The notes beneath the pieces are model-generated. The model saw only the letters and a program-made list of their open reading frames with translations, had not been told where the DNA came from and ran no database searches. From Sciurus carolinensis (taxonomy: Eukaryota; Chordata; Mammalia; Rodentia; Sciuridae), in the NCBI RefSeq assembly GCF_902686445.1, contig NC_062217.1, positions 172,401,598 to 172,465,597 of the forward strand: a stretch of DNA of 64,000 nt. Direction: 5' to 3'. Of the stretch, positions 9,480-21,999 are shown piece by piece. Every line of letters begins with the position of its first letter. Position 1 is the stretch's first letter. Both the position numbers and the translations under genes were made by a program.

Positions 9480-12080
9480 TTTAAGCAGTCGCATAGTTTT
9501 AAAGGGCTTGCGCTCCCTGCCCATCCTTCTCCCACGACTTCTCCAGCGGTGGTGACCGCCTTTGACCCTCAGCCCAACACCTGCTCTGATGACGTCTGAG
9601 TCGGCACCACGGTGCTCGCCACCTCTGGGCCAGGCACACCTCCAGCCCTTCTTACCTCTGCTCCCCCAGGGCCGTCACACGCCCACGTGCGTGGAGCCGC
9701 GCCCACGGTCCTGATGGTGCGGTGCTTCCTGACTAAGCCACGCACGGATGGCCGCTACCTTTGACTTATGGCACGTTTTCCACTTGTTTTTCCTGGAATC
9801 ACTTTTCTTTAAAAACGTGTTCCATTTGCTCACTTTGGGGAATTCATCCCAAAGTCACCACGCCTCGTAACCCTCAAGACTTTTGAGGAACCCTCCCCCA
9901 GGGCTTCCCGGGAGCTCCCCATTACCCTGCGGGGGCCTCCTCCCGCTCCCGCGGTTCCGCTCTTCCCTGCGCCCGCCCCTAACTCCAGAGCCCGTTTCTT
10001 CTTTCTTGATTCCTGCCCTTCCCGGGCTCCTCCTGGGAAAGCGCCTGGGAGGTGAGGCTGCGATGAGCCCTCTTCCTCCTCACCTGCTCCGCCCGCCCCT
10101 CGGTGAGAAACCGCTTCCCTGCAGAGCTCTGGGGGCCTCGGCCCGCGCCTTGCGCCTCCCTATTTTGTTGTCAAGAACCCACCGATTCACGAGCCTTCTG
10201 TGCCCTGCTTCTCCTTTGTCTGTTCCGCTCTGGAAGTCCCCAGGGCTGTCACCACCGGGTGCCTTCCATCGCTGCCTTCATTTGGGCTTGCATGATCTGG
10301 GTATGTTCACCATCATCTCCAGAATGGCTTTTCAGCTAATTTCCTCCCTTTCGTCTTCATTGTTCTTTCTTTCTGGAAACTCCTACCCTTTGGAGGTTTG
10401 ACTTTGTTGACCGATTCTGATTTCTTATTCATTTCTACAGTTATTTTTTCATTTTTCTTATTGCTCTATCTGGGAACTTTCTGATTTTTCTGTTCTAATA
10501 TTTCTTTGACTTTTTTTACCTGTTAGAATATTTTGCACTTCCAGCGTCTCTCTTTTGCTGTCTTATCTCTCTGAGGATACTGATAGTTTTCTTTTCCTTC
10601 TCCATATGTGATCCCTCAGCTTATTTCTGTCCATTTGTTTTGGTCCTTCTCTTCTGGGTTATTTGTGGCCCAGTGCCTCCTTTTCAACACAGAGAAAAGG
10701 CTGCTGGGCCCCCTGAGCACCTGTGGACTGGCTTGGGCAGAGGTGGGTGGCCTGGGGGTGGTGCTTTCCTTCCTCTTGGTGGTTGGATTCCCCAGGGAAG
10801 ATGCTCCCGTCTCCTGCCTGGAGGGTACACCTTACTGACAGTCTTCTGAGAGCCCAGGGCCCTCTGTTATGCCTGCTGGCCTTCCCCCAGAGTGGGGATG
10901 GACATGCCTGGGCATGCGGAGCAGGAGAGGAATTGGGGGCTCTCACTGCCTTGTCACAGATTTCCAGGACCCCCACCCTGAGTTGCCCTCCCCTCCACAC
11001 CACTGAACTCCTGTGCACTGAGGTCCTGTGCCTGAACTCATGGGTAGACCAGTTGGTCCTCTCCTGCCAAGTTCAAGTTCAACATTGGGTGCTGCCTAGT
11101 CACTCACCACTTGTCTACCTGTTCTTGCAACCATCTCCTGTCTTCTATTCTCCATAGTTTTATGAGAAACTCTTTTATTTTTATTTTTGTTAAAGATTAA
11201 GATCCTCCTACTATAGTTTGAGTAGATTTGGTCCTTTTTCCTCCAAGAAGAACAACAGGTTTCTGAAGCTTTGGGCTCCTCTCTTCCTTGAAGTCCCACC
11301 TTTCTTTATTCAGGATTTATGTGAATCCAGACAACCCACAGGTTATTATAAGAAGGAGAGGGAAGGGTGTAACTGGCTCAGGGGAACAGTGATTGTGGTG
11401 AGGTTCTGCAGTAGAGGTCCCGTGTCCACCTGGGGAGACGGAGGCAGCCCCTCTCCACACCACTTGGGAGTAATGTTAGGAGGTGGTCCTGTGGCTCAGG
11501 GGCTTTGAGCCTTGCCTTATTCTAGACCAGAATCCCAGTGGACACTGGGGGCACCCCCAGCAGGTCTGAGCAAAGGCCCCAGAGCCACATGCTCCTATGT
11601 ACCCCTCCCAGAGGAGGAGCCCAGCACATGAGCCCCCGCTCACCTGGCCTTGCTCTGACGGTCTCTGGCCTTCCCAGGCCTTCCGTGTGTGCAGACCATG
11701 TTGGAGTGTGGCAACCCTCGGCCCTGAGCAGTCACGCCTCCTCGGCCGACTCTCGGGGTCACCAGGGTGAACTTGAGGAAAGCACGCTGGGGAAGGTGAC
11801 CGTAGTTGGAACGAGCCTCCGCCTGGGCTCACGCCTGCCCCTGCCTCTGTCTGGAGGCTTTTCCACTTGCCACCGCTGGGACCTCAGCGGCATGATGGGC
11901 TTGAGCTGGAGTAGAGCAGAGCAGCCAGTGCTGCCCCGGGGTTTCACAGTCCCCTTCATAGCTGTTCCCTGGAGGGCGGGGGTGGGAGAACTGCTACCCA
12001 AGCTCTCCCCTGTGCTTGTTGCCGACTTCTGCCGCGGGCTGCTTGAATGCAGGAGTGGATGGGAGAACAGCGTGCGTAAT
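9480..12080. other. Unique, partly GC-rich sequence
   Basis: No gene is recognised. Local GC- and CpG-richer patches occur at about 9600-9720 and 9900-10160, but they are weaker than the island at 2.94 kb. A T-rich stretch fills 10400-10600. Long open frames on both strands (for example 9883-10401, 10723-11157) overlap and resemble no known family. Confidence 0.4.
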
Positions 12081-12084
12081 GGGG

Positions 12085-12240
12085 ATAACAACAGCGCTCT
12101 TATGGAGCGCTTACTGTGTGCCCACGTGCTAAGTTCCATACAGACCAGTGTTTCTCAAACCTGGAATCACAGTAGAAGCCCCAGGAAACTTTCACTGAAA
12201 TCTGGATCCTACCTTGAACCCAAATAATTAGAATCTTTGG
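12085..12240 (+). mobile_element. MIR fragment followed by MER5-like DNA transposon remnant
   Basis: At 12085-12137 the sequence 'tggggataacaacagcgctc' with 'gagcgcttactgtgtgcc' is a MIR fragment. Immediately after, at 12144-12240, 'ccagtgtttctcaaacctgg' with 'aatcacagtagaagcccc' and 'aaataattagaatctttgg' has the order of a MER5-type hAT (Charlie) non-autonomous element, whose ends read cagtggttctcaaa in the consensus. Only one end is preserved. Confidence 0.6.
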
Positions 12241-12249
12241 TTTTACTAA

Positions 12250-13360
12250 AAACTCCTCTTTGGGGGTGCATCTAGAATTGGGGGCCATTGAGTTGATCTC
12301 ACCCTCCCGTACCCTCAGAGGCAGGCGAGGGAATGGTAAAGCAGGGCAGGCAGGAGGTCCAAACCCAGGTGCTTGACTTGCTGGTGGGCATCAGGTGCTG
12401 GCTCTGTGAGTCACGGGGTGAGGCATCCCAGAGCACAGGGACCGGGCGGCCGCATACCCTCCTGTGGTGGTGATGGTGGGTGAGTACCCATGGGTTGGGC
12501 GGACACCTTCATCATTTCAGATATCAGAGGGGGGAAATGTCTTGACCTGTTCACAAACACGTCCTATGGAAGACGTGAGAGTTTCAGGTAAATGAATGGA
12601 TGCCAAGAGCCCTTTAATTTTAGGGATCATTGAGAAAGTTGCTTTCTTTCCATTTGCTCAGCCCCGTGACCCCAGTTAGTGTCTTCTTTCTGGGTTGTCC
12701 TTGTACCCTACATCCTTAGTTCCAACTCGGGTGTAGTGTTTCCCTCATTATCGCTTCTGGTGATGGCTTTGGGCGAGTTCCAGTTGGACAAACTCTCAGT
12801 ATCTTGTATGTGTGTTCTGATGCATTTACGTACTCATTTCTGTTGGGAATATACCCAGGTGGATGTTTACCTTCAGCAAAGAGTTTCCCAAAGTGATGAG
12901 ATCCATCCCGCTGCTCTGGCAGTCTGTGGGACTTTGTGTTCCCCTGAGCCCTCACCCGTGTAGGACACAGCCCTCGTGAGCTCTCTGTCCTGAGTCTCTC
13001 TCCCCTTGTGGGTTCAGCACATGCCCCTGGGGTCTGATGATGTCCAGCAAATGTCGCGTGTTCAGTGACCTTTGGCTCTTATGTCCTTGGTCCTGTTTTC
13101 CATTCAATTGTCTTTCCTTATTACTTTATGTTTAAAAATATACTCAGGATGCCACTACTTTGGGATATATAACGATATATAGATGCATACATATGTGTAC
13201 ACGTGTGGACGTATACACACATATATTCTAATGTGTGTGCTGGTGTCTCATGCTCCTAATAGTGCTCTTAATTTTAATTGTAATTCTAATCCAGTAGTGT
13301 TTATTAATTGTTTCTTTGATAGTGCTATTTTTAGTCCTATTTAAGAACTCTTTAAGGTCA
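12250..13360. other. Mostly unique sequence with possible old L1 traces
   Basis: No gene is recognised. The segment near 12760-12870 ('ttgggaatatacccaggtgg') hints at an ancient L1 on the minus strand. An AT-rich, TG/TA-rich stretch at 13140-13240 is low-complexity. Confidence 0.4.
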
Positions 13361-13765
13361 CAAAAATGCTCTCCTGAAAGTTTTATTTCATCTCAGTCTA
13401 CAATCCATCTAGCATTGGTTCTTGTGAGTGGTGTGAGGTAGGGGTATGTATATATATATATATATTTTTTTTTTTTCTGAGTGGATATCCAATTGACTCA
13501 CCTTTCTCCTCTGTACTATATCATCTTTGCCCTAAATATTATAAAATACATATTTATGTGTATATAATAAGTGAAGTGATAACTTAACTTATAAGCTTAT
13601 TATATGACATCCATTTGCTCTTTAATTCTCTCTGTATATACACATATGTGCTTTGTTTTTTGGGGGCCTCTGCTGTGTCTCATCAATCATATTCTCTTTC
13701 TTTGACCAGGACCAAACTATCTCACCCTCACTTTATAACAGGTCTTGACCTCTGGTGATGTTGTC

Positions 13766-13857
13766 TTTTTTTAATTTTTCTGGGGAGTGCTGGGGATGGA
13801 ACCCGGCCTCATTCCTGCAGAACAGGGACTCCAACACTGAGCCACACCCAGTCCCAG
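13766..13857 (-). mobile_element. Old ID-like SINE remnant
   Basis: The complement of an ID head is present: 'agtgctggggatggaacccgg' and 'ccaacactgagccacacccagtcccag'. It is preceded by a T-rich tail complement. It is degenerate, and the anticodon-region equivalent is altered. Confidence 0.6.
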
Positions 13858-13914
13858 GTTTGTTCTTTTTCAAGATAGTCTTGATTATTCCAGATCTTTT
13901 GCATTTCCATATAC

Positions 13915-14016
13915 CTTTTATTTTATTATTTTATTTGTTTTGTGGTGCTGGGGATTGAACCTAGGGCTTTGCGCATGCTAGGTAAGTGCTCTACCACTGA
14001 GCTCTATCCTCTGCCC
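13915..14016 (-). mobile_element. ID-type SINE
   Basis: On the + strand a T/A-rich tail complement (tttattttattatttta) precedes 'gtggtgctggggattgaacc', 'gcgcatgctaggtaagtgctctaccactgag'. The minus strand therefore carries a tRNA-Ala-derived ID. A perfect 9-bp direct repeat tccatatac flanks it (13906-13914 and 14017-14025), within old L1 sequence that continues on both sides. Confidence 0.88.
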
Positions 14017-14463
14017 TCCATATACGTTTTAGAATCGGCTTGTCCATTCCCATGAAACTGATCCTGCTGGGACCTGACTGATGTCTTTTGGAGTCTGGTT
14101 TTCAGTGGGACGGCGTACACATGTGTGAACACACACTCCTAACTCACTCCACTATCCCCACCTCCATTAATTTCCTTTGTAACTTTTCTAGTCCCTGCAT
14201 CAGTCTTTGACTAACAGAAGTCCTGTTCTCAGAAACGTCTCTTCTTCATGAACAAATCCATGTCCTTTGTAACTGGTTTTTCCCCAGGGGCTTCCCTGGT
14301 GGGTTTTGACACCCCTGAACAGTGCCTGGCCTTTCCACTGGGGCAAGTTTGCAGCTTTCCATCTTTACTGTTGTTAGGTTCGAGTCTGCCTCTCCACACT
14401 TTGAATCCCATCGTTGTTCCCGTGCCTGCCTTTAACGATGAACACTGATGGAATTTACTTTAT

Positions 14464-15998
14464 TTATTTTATTTTTACAGACTGCATTTTGATTCATTGT
14501 ACACAAATGGGGTACAAATTTTTTTTCTGTGGTTGTACATGATATAGATTGACACCATTCACGTAATCATACATGTATATAGGGTAATGGTGTCTGTCCC
14601 ATTCCACCATCTTTTATATCCCAGCCCCCTCCCCCCTCTCATTTCCCTCTACATAATCTAAAGTTCCTCAATTCTTCTCTTACCCCCCACCCCTATTATG
14701 TATCATCATCTACTTAGCAGGTAAAATACTAAACCTTTGGTTTTTTGGGGATTGGCTTATTTCACTTAGCATAATATTCTTCAGTTCCATCCATTTACCT
14801 GCAAATGCCATAATTTTATTCTTCTCTATGGCTGAATAATATTCCATTGCGTATACATACCACAGTTTCTTTATTCATTCATCTATCGAAGGGCATCTAG
14901 GTTGGTTCCACAATCTGGCTATTGTGAATTGAGCTACTATAAACATTGATGTGGATGCATTACTGTAGTATGCTAATTGTAAGTCCTTTGGGCATAAACC
15001 AAGGAGTGGAATAACAACTGGGTCAAAAGGTGGGTCCATTCCAAGTTTTCTGAGGAATCTCCATGCTGCTTTCTAGAGTGGCTGCACCAATTTGCAACTC
15101 CACCAGCAATGTACAAGTGTGCCTTTTCCCCCACATCCATACCAACATCTATTTTTGCTTGTGTTCTTAATAATAGCCATTCTAATTGGAGTGAGAGGAA
15201 ATCTTAGAGTTAGGCAGAATTAATATTGTCAAAATGGCCATACTACCAAAGGCGCTATACAGATTCAATGCAATTCCAATTAAAATCCCAAGGATATTCC
15301 TCAAAGAAATAGAGAAACCAATCATGAAATTCATTTGGAAGAATAAGAGACCTCAAATAGCCAAAGAAATCCTGAGCAGGAAGAATGAAGCAGGAGGTAT
15401 CACAATATCAGAACTTAAACTATACTACAGAGCAATAGTAACAAAAATGGCATGGTATTGGTACCAAAATAGGCAGACCAATGGTACAGAATAGAAGACA
15501 CAGAGACAAACTCACACAAATACAGTTACCTCATACTAGACAAAGGAACCAAAAACATACAATGGAGAAAAGATAGCCTGTTCAACAAATGGTGCTGGCA
15601 AAACTAGAAAATCATAGGTAGTAAATGAAATTAAACCTTTATCTCTCACCCTGCACAAAACTCAACTCAAAGTGGATCAAGAACCTAGGAATTAGACCAG
15701 AAACCCTGCACCAAATAGAAGAAAAAGTAGGCCCAAATCTTCATCATGTTGGCTTAGGACCAGACTCCCCAAATTGCAAGAAATAAAAATAGGAATCAAT
15801 AAATGGAATGGATTCAAACTAAAAAGCTTTTTATCAGCAAAGGATACAATTAATAATGTGCAAAGAGAGCCTACAGAGTGGGAGAAAATCTTCTCCAAGT
15901 GTACTTCAGACAGAGCACTAATCTCCAAAATTTATAAAGAACTTACAAAACTTTACCCCAAACTATAAAGAACCCAATCAATAAATGGGCCAGGGAAC
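14464..15998 (-). mobile_element. 5'-truncated LINE-1 with 5' inversion (twin priming)
   Basis: Two blocks of the same young L1 family lie head to head. From 14464 to about 15205 the + strand reads the complement of the L1 3' UTR and ORF2 end, starting with the tail complement 'tattttatttttacagactg'. From about 15208 to 15998 the ORF2 sequence runs on the + strand, encoding residues such as [19 protein letters not shown] and [18 protein letters not shown]. Comparison with the full-length copy at 39.1-45.5 kb shows that the first block corresponds to about 39105-39825 and the inverted block to about 39940-40725. Roughly 110 bases are therefore missing at the junction. Flanking repeats tggaatttactttat (14449-14463) and tggaatgtacttttat (15999-16014) differ by one substitution and one T, and mark the target duplication. 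It is non-coding as it stands. Confidence 0.9.
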
Positions 15999-16129
15999 TG
16001 GAATGTACTTTTATGAGAAGTTATGGGCTTATGGAGACATTGAACAGAGTGTAGAGTTCTCAGAGATCCCCTCAAAGACCCCCTCCCCAGTTTCCCTGAT
16101 TTGCATTTGGTGTGTTCCATTTGTTATGA

Positions 16130-17370
16130 TCCATGTGCCAATACTGACATATTTTTATTAACTAAGGTCCACAGTTTACCTCAGGGTCCATGCTCTGTGC
16201 TGTCCGTTCTGTGGAGCTTGACAGATGGGTGAGAGCAGGTGTCCACCATCACAGTGTCGTGCAGAATAGCGTTGCCGTGCTCTGCCTGTGCCCTGCCTGT
16301 CTACTGCCCTTCCCCATCCTGAGGGCCTGGCAACCACCATTTTTTTCACTCTTTCCAGGGTTCTACCTTTTCCAGAATGTCTAGGACGGAATTAGGTCGT
16401 TTGTAAACTTTTTGAATCGATTTCTTTCAGTTAGCAATATGCACTGAGATTTCTCCCTGTCATTTTATGGCTTGGTAGCTGATCTTTTCTTTTCACTGAC
16501 TGATTTTCCACTGCACGGCTATAACTCCACTTGTTTACTCATTTACCTGCTGGAGGACATCTCGGTGGCTCCCGAATTGTGGCAGTCATGAAGAAAGCGG
16601 GCATCTAAGTTCTCACCTCTTTCGAGGACACGCTGCAGGCTGTGTTGCAGGAGAGTGTGGTGAGCGTGGGAAGGAAGCTGCCTCACTGTCTCCAGAGCGA
16701 CTGTGCATTTTCTCTTCTTCTCAGCCATGAAGGGGGGTTCTTCTTCTTCCACATCCTCCCGGCTTTGGTGCATCAGCCTGTGGATTTCACTAACAGGTGT
16801 CCACAGAGCTGTTCGTTTTAGTTTTTGATCCCATATGGCTTATGTTAGGCACCTTTTCATGTGCTCATTTCCCACCTATAAATCTTCTTGGGTGAGGTGT
16901 CTGTTCAGACCTTTTTTCTGTTTTAAATTGATTATTTTCTTATTGATGAGTTTTAGGAGTTCTTTACATAATTTGGATACCAATCTTTTTTTTTTGAGGG
17001 GGGGTATCAGGAATTAAATTGAACTCGGGCACTTAATCACTGAGCCAGAGCCACATCCCCAACCCATGTTATTACATTTTATTTAGAGGAAAGCTCTTGC
17101 TGAGTTGCTTAGGGACTTGCTAAGTGGCTGAGGCTGGATTTGAACTTGCTGTGCTCCTGCCGCAGCCTCCCCAGCCGCTGGGATTACAGGTGTGCGCCAC
17201 CACACCCCAAGGATAGCAGTCTTTACCAGATATGCGTGGGCAGTGTCGTCTACCCCGGGGGCGCGGCTTCTCATTCTCTTGACAGTGTGTGTCTCAGAAC
17301 GGAAGATTTTAATGGAGCTCAGCTTGTCAATATTTTTTCCTTCAAAACTTCACATCCGAGTCTGAACGCA
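16130..17370 (-). mobile_element. Ancient LINE-1 (L1M type), split by a SINE
   Basis: The complement of old L1 3' sequence runs in order: 'ggtccacagtttacctcagggtcc', 'agaatagcgttgccgtgctctgcc', 'ggcctggcaaccacca', 'ttctaccttttccagaatgtct', 'cagttagcaatatgcac', 'ggctatgttaggcaccttttcatgtgctc', 'tttcttattgatgagttttaggagttctttacata'. After the SINE it continues with 'ggcttctcattctcttgacagtgtgtg'. It is highly diverged, with no coding capacity. Confidence 0.75.
16986..17210 (-). mobile_element. Composite SINE (7SL-like plus ID-like)
   Basis: The T-rich tail complement is followed by the complement of the ID-like half ('cactgagccagagccacatccccaaccc'). The complement of the 7SL-like half follows ('ttgctgagttgcttagggac', 'gctgggattacaggtgtgcgccaccacacc'). 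The flanks 'gataccaatcttt' (about 16977-16989) and 'gatagcagtcttt' (17212-17224) are an imperfect target duplication inside old L1. Confidence 0.85.
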
Positions 17371-17419
17371 CACACTGGCAGTCTCCCTCTTCAGGAAGGC
17401 CCCCTCCACCCTTAGTGGG

Positions 17420-20400
17420 TTGTTTCTAGAACACCTGCGGGCATGTGAATCGCATGTGTGCGAGATCCTTGCTCTTCAGCGTCTGTCTTCATGCCAGGCT
17501 GCCGCCCTTGCCTTGGCTTCATCCCGTCTCTGACCGTTTTCCCCTGGGGCTCTTCTCCCCAGCTGGCTGCCCTAAATGTTCTTCTCCCGGCGCCTCCCAG
17601 GCACTCTCCGCCTGGCTTCCCGCTCTGGGTGTGATTTCTTGGTGTTGCCCACCTCCTGTGGGCACACTGTGCTCCGGCAGTCCCGTCCTGCTGGGTGCAG
17701 AGGGCAGGGGAGCTGGGCTGTGGGGTGGAGCGTGGGCGAGGAAGCTCAGCTGGGTCTGCCTAGCTGTGGGCAGGCAGGGCAAGAGAGGCCCCTGTCCGTG
17801 CCCAGAGCGCTGCCACGTGGGGACACACAGGTCTGACTCTCCCACTTGAGAGGGTGAGGGAAAGAGGAAGGACTTGGGAGAGAGCGGGTCAGGCGGGACT
17901 GGCGGTGCTGGGCATGGCCTCCAGGGACCAGTGTCTGGGAGGGTGGCCCAGGTTTGGGTGCAGAGGTGACAGCTTGGTGTACCTTCCCCGGGCCTTCTCG
18001 CCATTTTCCTTACTCTCCCTCCGTCTCCCGTCTTGCTAACTGGTCACCTCCTTTCCCTCTTCTTCAGAACCAGAGGAGGGCACTGATCACAGGCCCACCT
18101 TGGAAGCAGCCTCTTCCCACCTGCTTGTCGCCGGCTCTGAAATCTAAAGGTCAGAAGCAGACACCACCAGTCACCCCCCAGCAGGCAAGAGGCAGGCAGG
18201 GCGGTCTCTTAGGAAAGGACCTCGGTTTCAGAAGCCAGCGCCGCCGCTGCTCACCAGTCTACATTCTCTGGCTGCCCCGGCTTGCTCCTCATTGCCCTGG
18301 TAAAGGGTCTAAGAAGTGAGATGAAGAGTGGGCTGTTGGGTGGGTGTGGCTGGCTGCCAGCCAAGCAGGGTTGCACAAGAGGGAAGCAGGAGCCTCTCTC
18401 CCAGAGGCAGGCCCCCGGGTTTTGCAGTAGGACTCTCCTGCGGCCTGTGGGCGGCCTGTGTTGAGACCGAGAATCACCAGGTAGGCGGAGGCTGGGTTAA
18501 GTGGCTGTCTTGGAGCTGTCTCTTCATCACCATGACACTCACCAAGGCAGTTTCCTCTGAAAATACGGACAGGGATTTTATAAATTGCTCTTGGGTAACG
18601 GATGGGGGGCTGTTTCCTCGTGCATTTCTTACAGCAGCTAAAGAGGCTTGGGCTTTTCAGAGCTCAGCAAATCATCATTATTAGAAACTAAAGTTACTAG
18701 TTTCAGTGGCGAACAGTAAAGCAGTGTGAATAGTTTGCTGGCTTTGAGAGGTGGCCTCCTGCTGGGATGGGCCACTTGCTGCATCCTCAGGTCTTTCAAA
18801 GTAGGAGCAGGTCCAGTGGGATTCTGAACACTGCACTCGTGGATACCAGGCTCAGGAAAATGAAGTGGGCTAGACCCGGGGGATGCAAACCTGTCCCACA
18901 CACCCCACTTCTCTCCAGTGGTCCTTTGTAAGCCCACTCCTGATTGCCACATGCCTGCTCTCCTTCACATTCTTCTTTACCTTTCCGCAGTCATTTTTAG
19001 TGACTGTCCCTGTCCTAGGATTGCAGAGTAGCTATGGCCTTGTTAGCTCTGAACAGTTATGGATACATAGTAGGTTCATAAACTTCACTTTCTAAAGAAG
19101 TGAGCAAGACTGTCGGTCCCCTTGTCTCCAACTGACTGCTGGATGCTCCTGGTGTGTGTTTGAGAATCATCCCAGACCTGCTGTGAGAGAGTAGAGGACA
19201 TTGGGTCTGTGTGGACCTTGGCAATTATTGTCCTTGCAGACCTTAGTCTCCCATCTTTAAATCTTGATGTGGTTTCCAACCTTTTCCTTCATTTGTAAAG
19301 CCCTTTCTTCAAAGGAAAAGAGCTGAGGTGTGCTTGGCATGGGGTGGAATGAGCCAGGCAGGGAAGTGAGCCCGCAGCCCAGCCTTTCCCGTGCAGCCCT
19401 GTTGCAACACTGCTCTGGGTTGATGCCCACAGTCCAGCCCAGCAGTTCTGCCTCAGGGCAATGGCTTCCTCAGACTTCTCCGTGTGCATTCAGGGAACCA
19501 GCCTTCACCCAGGTGCCAGCTGTTCTCAGACTGTACCAGACCCCTAATGCCATCTTGGGGGAAGGACCCACCCACCCTATCACCTGGCTGCCTCTTGCCT
19601 CTGTTCCATGCCCACTTACCCCTGCCCTTACCTCCCAGACCTGACCTGCACAAGTCTGGGCAATTCTAGAAGTTTCCTCACAAATTCTTGCTGATCTCCC
19701 TATACAGCCCTATCCTTCTCCCACTATGAGTGTGACATTGCTACAAGATTTAGACTTTTAAAGCAGAACGTGTGTGCATTACATTTGCTCCTGGTAAACC
19801 TAAATGCCCACCCTCCAACATAAAGAGCATGAGACGGAGTCCTCAGTGCTTGGCACTGGGCCCCTCTGGCTCCTCCCTATCTTCCAGTTTTGACAAACAT
19901 CACTCCTCACCTGTAACCAGGCTTCCTTGCTGGATGTGTCCCAAACATTTAGGAAGAGAATATAATGAGCCTGAGCCAGAAAGAAGAGAAAGAAAAAAGA
20001 AAAGGGAAAAGAAAGAAAGAAAAAAGTATAAAGAATGGGAGGAAGAGGGATGGGGGGGCAGCTGCCCTCCTCCGGCGGCTGTGCCTGTGGGCTCTCCCAG
20101 ATCCCGCCCTGCTGGGGGCAGAGGTGCTGACCCCACCACCCATTCCTCCCATTAATGGCAGAGCCCCCAAGATTTCATTGAAAAAAAAATGGAGAAAGGA
20201 AAAGAAAAAAGCCCTGAATAATGTAGAATGAGTATATAGGAATCTGATTAGAATTTATTAAAGCTCTCAACATATATCTCAGCATTTTTGGTCTGTTCTA
20301 CATAAAATAGAATATGGACATAAATGTGCACAAATATGCCTACTGGACCCACAATCTGAAATACTACAAATAAAGCAACTGGTGGCTTACTTGAGTTGTC

Positions 20401-21090
20401 TGGGGCTGTCATCTCCTATAGGGAAGAGGAATTTCAGCTAGTGTTTACTGTCCACAAGGCCATGCTGGGGACATAGGAGAAACTTCTCTGAGCAGCCTAC
20501 AGCTGTTCCTGCCCCCCACGCCTCACCTGGCTATTAGACAACCTCCCGCCACCGCCCTGGGTCTGTGGGAACTGAGCCAGGTCTTGCACGTGGAGGTTTT
20601 GGGGAGGGGAGCCCGCACGGGCACACAGAGGAGTGATCCCTGGGGCTGGTTATCTGAGATGACGGTCCCCTCTGAAGAAGGTCCCTGGGTTGGGGCACCA
20701 TCTTGAGGGGCCAAGGCACTGAGCATGAGCTGGGCCAAGCCCGTGACGCCGTGACAGCTGCTCGGCCCACGAGGGGCAGTTTCCCTGTCCCTAAAAGGGG
20801 CATAGTGGAGACCCCACAGGCTGGTTAGCGCCGCAGGGAACTGCATGATTTCTCAGCAGAGACAGCTGCCATGTGAGCTCCAGAGTAACTCCAACCTGAC
20901 CCTCGGTGGGTCATTTACAAAGTCCTTCAAAAAGAGGAGGACATGTGGGTCCCCATCCATCTAGCCTCTTGGAAGGACCTGATCTTTCAGCTGGCCTCTG
21001 AAGAGGTCTAGGACCTGCTGGGTTGAGACTGCCAGTTCCTTTAGCAGGAGACCCAGATTTCTTAAAACCCAGTGAGACGCTGTGGAAGGT
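17420..21090. other. Unique sequence, GC-rich in its first part
   Basis: No gene is recognised. 17450-18100 is GC-rich with scattered CpGs but lacks island density. Purine-rich low-complexity tracts (gaaa/aaag repeats) lie at 19965-20060 and 20178-20215. The many open frames here are mutual shadows without recognisable domains. Confidence 0.4.
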
Positions 21091-21094
21091 ACAG

Positions 21095-21220
21095 GCTCTG
21101 TCACCGGCTGTGCGGCCCTTAGCATTGCTCAGTCCCCCAACCTCAGCCTCCTGTCTGTGAGAGGGTCACCTGTGCATCTCAGGGAAGCTCTGAGAGTGAA
21201 ATGAGGCCAGCGCAGGAGAT
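21095..21220 (+). mobile_element. MIR-like SINE remnant
   Basis: 'ggctgtgcggcccttagcattgctcag' then 'cctcagcctcctgtctgtgagagggtcacctgtgcatctcaggg' and 'gagagtgaaatgagg' follows the MIR order on the + strand (core, cctcagtttcctcatctgt-like, then the tcatagggttgttgtgaggattaaatgag-like part). It is strongly diverged. Confidence 0.5.
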
Positions 21221-21469
21221 GCAAGCAAACAGGACGGCCCAGAAATGGGTTATCCTTTTCCACTTCCTCTCACCCCACCCCCTCCAAAACCCCCTCCATT
21301 CCTGGGCTCAGACCCTGGACCTGGAGGCCCTACTGAGGGCAGGGACGGAGGGGCAGGGGATTGAGCCAGAAGGTTCAATGGAAAGGAGCAGCTCCTGTGT
21401 CTCAGGACCGTGGAGTTCTCCTGGAGGGCTCCACCACCACCCGCAGCCCAAGGATCCTAGAAACCCCAC

Positions 21470-21503
21470 ATTTAAGGCAGCATTTAAGGCAGCATTAGGA
21501 TTT
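21470..21503. repeat. Short tandem duplication
   Basis: The unit catttaaggcag occurs twice in direct tandem in this stretch, a small local duplication. No function is implied. Confidence 0.75.
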
Positions 21504-21639
21504 TACATGAGTGGAAAACACCAGTCTTAGCTCAGTATTTTCTCAGAACTTATACGAATGCATCATTAACACTCAAAAGGAATGATTGCTTTTTGTTAAT
21601 TCAAAAACTGGGGTGTGGAATAAGCAAATTAGGAAATTA

Positions 21640-21980
21640 TTGATAAAAATGTGTACAAAATTGTGAGTCTGGCATAGAAACTCTATCCAATCTCTGGGTT
21701 ACTTTGGGGAAACATCCCTAATAAGACGAAGCATTAACAGCCTTCAGAACAGCTTGAGGAGAGTTCATTGATTTAACGAGAAATGCATATGACATCTTAC
21801 TAAGCAAAAAACACAATTTCTAAGACAAGCATGTGCAATATGATCCCATTTTATAAAAACAATACAAAGAAGAAAAAAAAAGACAGCATGTGTTGACAGT
21901 AAAATATCTGGAAGGTGCATCTGATTAAACGTCTCCTCCTTTGAGATATTTGTAGTGCTTACATTGGATATTCATTTGTA
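21640..21980 (+). mobile_element. Ancient LINE-1 3' fragment
   Basis: 'agcatgtgcaatatgatcccattttataaaaac' followed by an A-rich stretch and 'gacagtaaaatatctggaagg' is the order of the very old L1ME-type 3' end on the + strand. It is diverged and non-coding. Confidence 0.5.
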
Positions 21981-21999
21981 AATAAGAGGCAAATGAAAA

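Larger units (their letters stand above)
13370..14110 (-). mobile_element. Ancient LINE-1 ORF2 fragment, split by SINEs
   Basis: The + strand reads the complement of old L1 ORF2 3' sequence: 'catctagcattggttcttgtgagtgg', 'gatatccaattgactcacc', then 'tagtcttgattattccagatcttttgcatttccatatac'. After an inserted ID it resumes as 'tatacgttttagaatcggcttgtccattcccatgaaactgatcctgctggga'. No frame is intact. A (TA)n tract and T run sit at 13448-13474. Confidence 0.65.

Noticed and set aside
9880..10160. Possible second CpG island
   Set aside because: GC-rich, but CpGs are much sparser than in the island at 2.94 kb.
11538..12227. 229-codon + strand open frame
   Set aside because: Its 3' part is MIR and MER5-like repeat, there is no domain, and minus-strand frames of similar length overlap it.
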